Assembly: GCA_002483105.1 (NCBI GenBank)
Contig: DLHG01000002.1
Span: forward strand, 1 to 64,000
Origin: Bacteroidetes bacterium UBA7674
Lineage (GTDB): Bacteria > Bacteroidota > Bacteroidia > Chitinophagales > Chitinophagaceae
Direction: 5' to 3'
Length of the DNA: 64,000 nucleotides
Shown here: in pieces, positions 26,631-36,000 of the stretch
Numbering within the stretch: the first letter of the stretch is position 1
How the letters are laid out: each line of letters opens with the position of its first letter
Position numbers and translations under genes: made by a program
Notes under the pieces: generated by a model
Told to the model about the DNA's origin: nothing
Database searches by the model: none
What the model saw: only the letters and a program-made list of their open reading frames with translations

Positions 26631-28767
26631 TTTACCTGCATATCTTTTTAGTTCTATTATAGCAATTTGTCTGTTTTCGACTGACGCAATAGGGCAGTTG
26701 AGGATAAATGAATTCTCCCAGGGCTCATCGGGAACTAAAGAGTATATAGAGTTAGTAGTAGTAGGTGAAAGAACCTGTACTGACAGCTGCGCAGATATAA
26801 GGACATGGATACTGGATGATAATAATGGTTGGCTGGGTGCGGGAACTGGACAAGGTATTGCTACAGGGTGTCTCCGTTTTGCTAATGATGCCAACTGGTC
26901 GTGTGTGCCTTATGGTTCTATCATACTGGTGTATAATGATGGTGATATGAACGGGAGCATTACCCAGGCACCCGACCCAACAGACGCCAATAATGACAAT
27001 GTATATATTGTTCCTGCTTCGTCTCCTTTTATTGAACGAAATTCATCTTCGCCTGTTTCTCCTTCTTCTACAACTTATGTTTATCCATCAAGTGGCTTTT
27101 TGGCCGGAGGTAGCTGGAGCCCAATGGGAATGGCTAACACGGGAGACGCTGTAATAGTAACGAGCCCTGCAGATCTTACGCAAGCGTATCACTCGTTAGG
27201 ATATGGTGGAATATCAGGTGGCGTAAATGCGTCTGTGTATATAGGAACATCGGGCTCACAAAGAGTATATTCCCTTAGCGATGATCAGTATAATAACGCA
27301 GCAAACTGGTTAGTAGGAAATGCTCCGGCAGATGAGACACCGGGAGTGCCGAATACGGCCGCTAATGCTACGTGGATCAATACTATGCTGACACAAATTG
27401 GCGGCTCGACGATCAATGATATTTATGCCTGTATCAATCAAGGTGGTTCATACCCGTTTAACAGCCAGAATCTGACAGCAACCGGAGTGTATAATGACAC
27501 TCTTGTAACGATAAGTGGGTGTGACAGTATCATACAATTGCATTTACAGGTATTCAATCCTATCCCTCAGCACCAGAATGTGTATGGATGTAATAGTGTG
27601 AATTATCAAAGCATTATTTACAATACATCCACTGTATTAACCGATACTTTTCAAAGCAACCTGGGTTGTGATAGCGCTATTAATGTGATACATATAATTG
27701 TTCAGTCGATAACGCCGACAGTTTTTAATAGCAATATGTCAGGGTGCGGGCAGGTGGTTTTCAATGGAAATACCTATACTTCGTCTACTGTGCTGACAGA
27801 TACTGTGTTTTCTATTGCCGGTTGTGATAGCGTTTATGCTAATTTGAATATAACTGTACATCCGCAGAACCCTGTGAATGGCACTCATGCAGTGAGCGGG
27901 TGTAACAGCGTTTATTTTGGCGGACAGTATTATACAACGAATACGGTAGTGGATGACACCGTGAAATCAGTGTTTGGTTGTGATAGTGTTTACCGGCAGA
28001 CGACCATTACGATACTTGAGTCGGGAAGTGAATTAGAAGTAAGTCCTGAAGACACGGCTATATGCCCGGGTGCAAGTGTAAAGCTGGTTGCCAAAGGAAG
28101 CAATAATATTGTATGGTATGGTATCACTGATAAGGATTCGGTAGTGGTGAAGCCTGATAGCAGCACAGTGTACATGGCTGTAAGTGTGGCAAGTAATGGT
28201 TGTAAGGATACAGCATATGCCAATGTTGTGGTAGAGGACCTGGAAGTGATATTGTCGGTTTCGGACTCTTTTTTAGTGGAGGGTGATATACTACAATTGA
28301 ATACTTCAGGTAACTTTCCGTATGATGTAAATGGATGGTACGAAAAAGTACTCTTTTGGGACCAACATGCATACTCGCAAACACATATGGTAGATGTTAG
28401 CCGAACTTATGCTGTATTTGCTGAAACAAAAGAAGCCGGATGCAGGGATACTGCCAAAGTGTTTGTAAGAGTGGAAGAAGATGAAGAGCCACTACTGCCT
28501 AATGCCTTTGCGCCGGATGGGGATGGTATCAATGACTATATCTTTCCACGTTCCAACAAGGAGTTCACAGTGCAAGAGTTCTATATCTTTAACAGGTGGG
28601 GTAACCAGGTGTATGAATGGAAGCAGGGAGACACAAGAGGGTGGGATGGTACATATAAGGGTTCGCCGGTGGACCAAGGCGTGTTTGTCTATTATCTTAA
28701 GGTGTCTTACAATGCTTATAAGAACAGGATAGGGCAGAGGAGTGGCAATATTACTTTATTGAGATAA
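26620..28767 (+). CDS. T9SS type B (gliding-motility-associated) surface protein
   Basis: 715 residues from the ATG at 26620; a TTG at 26599 would add seven residues before the signal peptide (PAYLFSSIIAICLFSTDAIG). The N-terminal part has a lamin-tail-like start (LRINEFSQGSSGTKEYIELV). About residues 320-465 hold three tandem units of about 60 residues with the pattern GCNSV...Y...TSTVLTDT...GCDSVY. The C-terminus is the type B CTD: PNAFAPDGDGINDYIFP, FYIFNRWGNQVYEW, WDGTYKGSPVDQGVFVYYLK. Type B substrates are typically large surface adhesin-like proteins. The stop lies 3 bp from the end of the convergent gene. Confidence 0.88.
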   Translation: MKCHLPAYLFSSIIAICLFSTDAIGQLRINEFSQGSSGTKEYIELVVVGERTCTDSCADIRTWILDDNNGWLGAGTGQGIATGCLRFANDANWSCVPYGSIILVYNDGDMNGSITQAPDPTDANNDNVYIVPASSPFIERNSSSPVSPSSTTYVYPSSGFLAGGSWSPMGMANTGDAVIVTSPADLTQAYHSLGYGGISGGVNASVYIGTSGSQRVYSLSDDQYNNAANWLVGNAPADETPGVPNTAANATWINTMLTQIGGSTINDIYACINQGGSYPFNSQNLTATGVYNDTLVTISGCDSIIQLHLQVFNPIPQHQNVYGCNSVNYQSIIYNTSTVLTDTFQSNLGCDSAINVIHIIVQSITPTVFNSNMSGCGQVVFNGNTYTSSTVLTDTVFSIAGCDSVYANLNITVHPQNPVNGTHAVSGCNSVYFGGQYYTTNTVVDDTVKSVFGCDSVYRQTTITILESGSELEVSPEDTAICPGASVKLVAKGSNNIVWYGITDKDSVVVKPDSSTVYMAVSVASNGCKDTAYANVVVEDLEVILSVSDSFLVEGDILQLNTSGNFPYDVNGWYEKVLFWDQHAYSQTHMVDVSRTYAVFAETKEAGCRDTAKVFVRVEEDEEPLLPNAFAPDGDGINDYIFPRSNKEFTVQEFYIFNRWGNQVYEWKQGDTRGWDGTYKGSPVDQGVFVYYLKVSYNAYKNRIGQRSGNITLLR

Positions 28768-28770
28768 TGC

Positions 28771-29202
28771 TCAAATAAAGTATTCATTCTTGATATTAGG
28801 TGCAATAGTGGTTACGTTCTTGATAAGTTTTACTATCTCCTCCGTAAGGTCTGTATCCAGTTGTCCGATGTAACAATCTGATTTGTCTTTGATAATGTTG
28901 CTTATTACACCGAAAGGACAGATGATCACTTTTGAACAATCCGCATAGGTATTGATGCTGATCTTGTTGCTATTTATTGTTAAGGCATAGGAAGGAAGAT
29001 CTGGACTTGTTGCCAGGAAATTGCATATTTCTATATCGTCATAAAGACTGATCAATGCATAGCCAGTAAGTGACATGCCTACAAGGATATAGCGGCTCAT
29101 GTATCCGGAGATGTTGCCGATTTCCACAATTGAACCAAGTTTTATATCAAGTAATGAAGGGTGTGATCTTCTTGAATTGAGATCAGGACGCATTGTTTTC
29201 AT
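28771..29202 (-). CDS. Unknown partner of a Panacea-domain protein (putative toxin)
   Basis: 143 residues, no signal peptide or membrane segment. The start overlaps the end of the Panacea gene by 20 bp (ATG 29202) or 11 bp (second ATG, 29193), so translation is coupled. Residues 22-45 (LGSIVEIGNISGYMSRYILV) suggest a small beta-barrel beginning as in SH3-like/MazF-type folds, and later strands (YALTINSNKISINTY) keep the all-beta look, with a helix near 118-130. I do not recognise the family. By position it is a toxin candidate (PanT) for the antitoxin-like gene upstream, but no catalytic motif is evident. Confidence 0.6.
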   Translation of the reverse strand: MKTMRPDLNSRRSHPSLLDIKLGSIVEIGNISGYMSRYILVGMSLTGYALISLYDDIEICNFLATSPDLPSYALTINSNKISINTYADCSKVIICPFGVISNIIKDKSDCYIGQLDTDLTEEIVKLIKNVTTIAPNIKNEYFI

Positions 29203-29743
29203 TCAGCAGTGTTGTTTCGTTAATCAGGGACATTTTTATGTATGTCAGCATGGTATCAGATGCCCCTGCGGAAATAGCCATGTCGATAACTGTGATATTG
29301 TTAGAGGAGTCGGCATTTATCCATCCATAGCCCATAATGCGTTCTTTCAAAAATGTTGGGTCTTCATTTTTGTTTTCCCTGATGGCTTCGAACAGACAAT
29401 TTGCTTCGGAAACAGAGATGAGTCCGGCATTGTAGTCGGTGATAGCTACAATTTTTTCCTCTTCATCAATTGCGAGGTATTCTTTAAAGTTATTTGCGAA
29501 GTTCCTGAGGTATCCCTCACCTTTCAGTTGCCGGTATATGCTATACAGATTAAATGGCACAACGCTATTCTTCATGGCAATGTAATCATCACCGGTAATT
29601 AACGTCCCATACAGCGCCAGGTGCTTCAATTCTGAAATGTATAGAATGCCGAATAGTTCAAAGATATCAGCTTTGCCTCCGAGACTCTTCAGAATGAAGA
29701 GAATTACGTTGATTGATTTTTTTATCTCGAAAGTGAACGGCAT
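29183..29743 (-). CDS. Panacea (DUF4065 / SocA-like) domain protein, putative antitoxin
   Basis: 186 residues from the ATG at 29743; a TTG at 29776 would add 11. The Panacea fold signature is present: SINVILFILKSLGGKADIFE, LFGILYISELKHLALYG, TLITGDDYIAMKN, VVPFNLYSIYRQLKGEG, then a helical C-terminal half. Panacea proteins are antitoxins that neutralise many unrelated small toxins encoded beside them; the domain also includes GepA and SocA. The usual GPVPS segment is changed to SVVPF here, so it is a divergent member. It is upstream of, and overlaps, an unknown 143-residue gene, as expected for a two-gene toxin-antitoxin operon. Confidence 0.82.
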   Translation of the reverse strand: MPFTFEIKKSINVILFILKSLGGKADIFELFGILYISELKHLALYGTLITGDDYIAMKNSVVPFNLYSIYRQLKGEGYLRNFANNFKEYLAIDEEEKIVAITDYNAGLISVSEANCLFEAIRENKNEDPTFLKERIMGYGWINADSSNNITVIDMAISAGASDTMLTYIKMSLINETTLLNENNAS

Positions 29744-29963
29744 GTTAAGCGAATGCAGCGGTTTAAATTTCACCAAACATAAAGGCTTAACATTTCACTG
29801 CAATGGATATTAACAGAGTTTACAGTAACATAACACTGTCTATGCCAAGCGTAAAGAAAGCTTAACATTGGAAGGTATAATAATTGCTATAAACTCGCGG
29901 TTAAAACGGCTATTGCTTAATTTTTTGATAACACTCAGGAGGATAAAAAGACGTTCATAGTAA

Positions 29964-29993
29964 TTTGGGCATAACACAAGGCTTCTACTTTCG
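29964..29993 (+). promoter_or_regulatory. Candidate Bacteroidota promoter for the giant T9SS operon
   Basis: TTTG (29964-29967) is followed after 18 bp by TACTTTCG (29986-29993), one base off the TAnnTTTG -7 consensus, with spacing close to the usual 19-20. It ends 25 bp before the ATG at 30019. Confidence 0.5.
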
Positions 29994-30018
29994 CGGCGTA
30001 ATATAAAAGTAAGTAATT

Positions 30019-33000
30019 ATGAGAGCGAAGGTTATTCTGTTTCTGTTTATGCTGTTTTCTTGTGCTATAAACGCGCAACAGACAAATCCCAGTCCGCAAA
30101 ACCTACCCTATAGCCTGACATCACATTCCGGTTCTACATTACCAGCTGGTGTTACCTTCGGCAGATTCGGTACGTCTTCAGGGTCGATCCCGTTATTCAG
30201 AACGACTGCACTTTGTAATGCAGATCTTCCATATTCCAGCTCTAATATTTCAGGAGGATGGCAGGCAGAGGCAGCTAACGGGGTTAGTATGCTTGCTTCA
30301 GGCACTAATGCGGCAGGAGCGATGATCGTAGCCATTAATACTACAGGGCTTTCCAATATCAATGTATCGTGGATATGCCGGACTATATTTCAGCAAGCTG
30401 TGAGGGATAATTCAATTGCTTTGCAATACAGGGTTGGTACCAGCGGTAATTTCATTGATGTGGGTACTACTACTACGTATAGTTCCGCAGGTAATGCAAC
30501 CGGCCACAGTTCGGGTACATTCACCGAAGTATTGCCTGCCGCGGCTGATAACCAGCCTGTAGTACAGGTACGATGGATCTATTGGGAATCAGTATCAACA
30601 TCAGGTTCCCGGGACAGGGTAGGTGTTGATGACATAAGCATTACAGGTAGTGCTGCCGGTTGTTCAACTGTTAATCCGGGTTCGATATCCAGTTCAACAG
30701 GTATTAATATTTGCGGTCCAGGCACGACTACTACCTTAACATTGGGTGGTGGTGTTAGTACCGGTACCGGCATCAGTTACGTATGGCAATCTTCGGCAGA
30801 TAGTATCAACTGGACACCTATCAGTGGTACTACTACAACTAACGGCCCATTAACGTTTACTTCTACTACTTACTTCAGGGCTATCACTACCTGTGCTACT
30901 TCAGGTCTGAAAGATTCGGCTTCTATAGGTATACATATTAATCCCGCACCTTTCGCGTCAATAAGCGGCGCGACTGCTATATGTAGTGGTGATAATACTG
31001 ATATTACTTTTACGGGTACTGATGGTGCTACTGTTACTTATGATATCAACAACGGGCCGGATCTTACGGCTGTTCTTACGGGCGGTACAGCAACTATCAA
31101 CACCGGTGCATTAACTGCGAATACCTCTTACAGATTGATTAATGTTATTAATGGCCCTTGTACGCAAACATATAATACTACCGTAGTGGTAACGGTTAAC
31201 CCGCTTCCTACGGCTGCTCTTAACACATCTTCTGCAATATGCATTGGTGGTAACACCGACGTAACATTCACGGGTACTCCAAATGCCATTATTACCTATA
31301 ATATTAATGGTGGTGCATCTGCCACTGTCACGCTTGATGGCGCAGGAACAGCTACAGTAAATACCGGTACCCTTAATGCGGATGCTGTTTATACTCTTGA
31401 AGGCGCTTCGCTTGGTACTTGTTCTCAAACACTTACGGGATCTACTACTGTTACAGTAATAGCTATTCCTACCGCTGTTATAAGCGGAACAACGACTATT
31501 TGTAATGGTGGTAATGCTGACATTACTTTCACGGGCACTCCTAATGCCATTGTTACCTATACTATAAACGGAGGCGCACCTCTTACCGTTACGCTGGATG
31601 GTAGTGGTAATGCTCTTGTTAATACAGGTGTATTATCTGCTGATGTTGTGTATGATCTTGTAAGTATAGCATCAGGGGCATGTTCCCAGGTATTGACCGG
31701 CAGTGTCGCGATAACAATTAATACTCCATCTGCTACTATTGCAGGTACAACTACTGTATGCGGTAATGCTAACACCAATATCACTTTCACAGGTACTCCT
31801 AATGCCACTGTTACTTATACGATTAATGGCGGGTCGAACGTAACTGTAGTACTTGATGCTTCAGGAAACGCTTCAGTGAATACCGGAACACTTACAGCAG
31901 ATGCCACTTACGCACTCGTGGATGTAACATCAGGTCCTTGTGTAGCCGCACTTACAGGAAACGCCGTAGTGACTGTAAATAACCCCACTGCAAGTATATC
32001 GGGAACGACTACTATATGTAGTGGAGGTAACGCTGATATAACCTTTACAGGTTCTGCAAATGCTACAGTTACTTATACAGTGAATGGTGTTCCTCAAAGT
32101 ATATTACTGGACGGAGCAGGCAATGGCGTTGTAAATACCGGTGTGTTAACGGCTAATACGGCCTTCGTACTGGTAGATGTTACTTCAGGATCATGTACTA
32201 ATACTCTGACAGGGTCTGCAGTTGTAACTGTAGGTAGCCCCATAGCAGCTATATCAGGGCCTTCCGTTGCATGTGAGGGTAATAGTGCTACAATCACATT
32301 TGCAGGTACTCCTAATGGAGTTGTAACTTATAATATAGACGGTGGTGCACCGCTTACAGTAACACTGGATGGTAGTGGTGACGCAACCGTTAGTACCGGT
32401 GTTCTTACAACCAATACCGTTTATACACTTGAAAGCATAGATGCAGGAACGTGTTCTGCATTGTTAACAGGCAGTGTATCTATCGTTGTTAACCCGATGC
32501 CTGTTGCTACAATAGCAGGTACAACAACCATCTGCGCAGGCAGTAATACAGATATCACATTTACAGGTACTGCAAATTCAGTAGTTACATATACTATCAA
32601 TGGTGGTGCAAATACTGACGTTACTTTAAATGGTGCCGGTATTGCTACAGTTAACACAGGTAATCTTTCCGCAAACGCTGTTTATGCCCTGGTAAGTGTA
32701 AGCCTGAACTCTTGTTCACAAGCCCAGATCGGCACAGCCACTGTGACGGTTGATCCAATGCCTACTGCTACTATTGCAGGTACAACAACTATCTGTGCAG
32801 GAAGCAACGCTAATATCACATTTACAGGTACTGCTAATGCAGTAGTTACTTATACAATAAATGGTGGTGCCAATACTACCGTTACTTTAAATGGTGCCGG
32901 TACAGCTACTGTTAATACGGGCACGCTTTCAGCAAACGCTGTTTATGCGCTGGTAAGCACAAGTCTCAACTCTTGTTCTCAATCGCTGACCGGTACAGCG

Positions 33001-36000
33001 ACAGTAACTGTTAACCCAATGCCTGCAGTTACTATAGCAGGTACGACAACAATCTGCGCCGGAAGTAATGCTGATATCACGTTTACAGGTACAGCAAATG
33101 CCGTGGTTACTTATAATATTAATGGTGGTGCAAATACTACTGTCACTTTAAATGGTGCGGGTACGGCTACAGTAAATACAGGTAATCTTTCAGCTAATGC
33201 GGTTTATACATTAGTCAGTGTAAGTCTGAACTCTTGTTCTCAACCGCAAATCGGAACTGCAACTGTAACGGTTAATACAATGCCTGTTGCTTCTATATCA
33301 GGTAGTACTACTATATGCAGCGGTAACAATGCTAATATTACTTTCACGGGTACTCCTAATGCTGTTGTGACTTATACAATAAATGGTGGTGCGAATACCA
33401 CTGTTACTTTGAACGGTGCAGGTACTGCTACAGTGAATACAGGAAGTATTACTGCAAATGCAGTTTATGCCCTTGTAAGTGCAGAACTGGTGTCTTGTTC
33501 TCAGCCACAAACAGGTACAGTTATTGTAACAGTTAATCCACTTCCTACGGCTGCTATAGCAGGAACTACAACTATCTGTGCTGGCAATAATACCAATATC
33601 ACATTTACAGGTACTCCTAATGCTGTTGTGACTTATACTGTAAATGGTGGCCCAAATACTACTGTTACCTTAAATGGTGCGGGTACTGCTACGGTTAATA
33701 CCGGTAATCTATCAACAACAGCTACTTATACTTTAGTGAGTGCTACACTTAATTCTTGCACTCAGGCATTGAGTGGTACCGCAGTGGTTACTGTTAACCC
33801 TGTTCCTACAGCTACTATTGCAGGAACAGTGACAATATGCAGCGGAAATAATGCAAATATCACATTTACAGGTACTGCGAATGCTGTAGTTACTTATACA
33901 ATAAACGGCGGAGCTAATACTACAGTAACATTAAATGGTGCAGGAACAGCAACCGTAAATACAGGCAATCTTTCAGCTAATGCGGTTTATGCATTAGTAA
34001 GTGCAAGCCTTAACTCTTGTTCGCAGTCATTGACGGGATCAGCAACAGTTACCGTTAATCCGTTGCCAACGGCTACTATAGCCGGTACAACAACTATCTG
34101 TGCGGGGAATAATACAAATATTACGTTTACGGGTACCGCCAATGCGGTTGTTACCTATACTATTAATGGTGGTGCGAATACTACCGTAACATTAGATGGT
34201 GCAGGTATTGCAACAGTTAATACAGGAAACATCTCTGCTACTGCCACGTATGCGCTGGTAAGTGTGACATTGAACTCTTGTCCTCAAACCCTCAGCGGCT
34301 CTGCGGTTGTTACGGTTAACCCGGTACCGACGGCTTCAGTAGCTGGTACAACTACCATCTGCAGTGGTAACGCGGTGAATATCACTTTCGTTGGCACGCC
34401 GAACTCGGTTGTGACTTACAATGTAAATGGCGGTGCTAATACTACTGTGACGTTGAGTGCCGGCGGTATTGCTACTGTAAATACCGGTACGTTAACAGCA
34501 ACAGCCACATATGCGCTTGTAAGTGTTAGTCTTAATTCTTGTTCACAAACGTTAAGCGGTACTGCCGTTGTTACTGTTAGTCCGTTGCCAACTGCTACTA
34601 TTGCAGGTACAACCACAGTATGTAGCGGTGACAATGCTAATATCACTTTTACAGGTACAGCCAATGCTGTTGTTACCTATACGATAAATGGCGGTCCTAA
34701 TACCACTATTACTTTAAACGGCGCAGGTACAGCTACCGTTAATACTGGTACGCTAACGACAAATGCTGTTTATACTTTAGTGAGCGCAAGCCTTAACTCT
34801 TGTTCTCAGGCGCAGAGCGGTACTGCTACAGTGACGGTTGCTCCGTTGCCTACTGCAACTATTTCGGGAACAGTCACCATATGTAATGGTAGTGATGCTG
34901 ATATTGCTTTCAGCGGAACACCTAATGCTATAGTTACTTACACCATTAATGGTGGGCCTAACACCACTGTTACGCTAAATGGAGCGGGTACAGCTGTTGT
35001 GAATACCGGTAGTATTTCTGCAAATGCAGTTTACTCTTTGGTGAGTGCAAGCCTTAACTCTTGTTCTCAGTCCCAAAGTGGTACGGCTACAGTTACGGTT
35101 AATCCGTTGCCAACGGCTGCTATATCCGGTACTACTGCCATATGTAGTGGTGGCAATACTGATATCACATTCACTGGTACTCCTAATGCAGTTGTAACAT
35201 ATAATATTGATGGTGGTGCCAATACCACTGTTACGCTTGATGGCGCAGGTAATGCCATAGTAAATACAGGTGCTATTACAGCAAATACGACCTACTTTAT
35301 AGTGGATGCAGTATTGAATGGTTGTACACAAGGATTGAGTGGTTCTGCGGTAGTAACAGTTAATACATTGCCAACAGCAACGATCTCAGGTACAGCTACA
35401 ATATGCAGTGGTGATAACACAGATGTCACATTTACAGGTACGCCGAATGCGGTTGTCACGTATACAGTGAATTCTGCTTCTCAAACGCTCACGCTGGATG
35501 CTTCAGGTAATGCTACGGTAAATACCGGTACTCTTACAAGTAATGTTTCATATGACATGGTAAGTGTGAGTGAAGGTATCTGCTCTCAAAACTTGAGCGG
35601 AAATGCTGCGATCACTGTTACACCATTACCGACAGCTACTATTAGCGGTACAACCGCCATATGCTCAGGTACGGATGCTGATATTACTTTCAGCGGTACA
35701 CCAAATGCTATTGTAACCTATACAGTGAATGGCGGAGCTAACCAAACGGTAACGCTGGACGCTGCAGGTAATGCTACAGTAAATACCGGAAACCTTACTG
35801 CTGATGCAACTTATGCTTTGGTGAGTGTCAATGGTGGGCTGTGCAGCAACAATATAACAGGTACTGCAACGGTGTCGGTAAATATTATTCCGACAGCAAC
35901 CATAAGCGGAACGACTACCATATGCAGTGGTAACAATGCTAATATAGTATTTGACGGTACACCTAATGCCATTGTTTACTATACTATCAACAGTGGCCCT

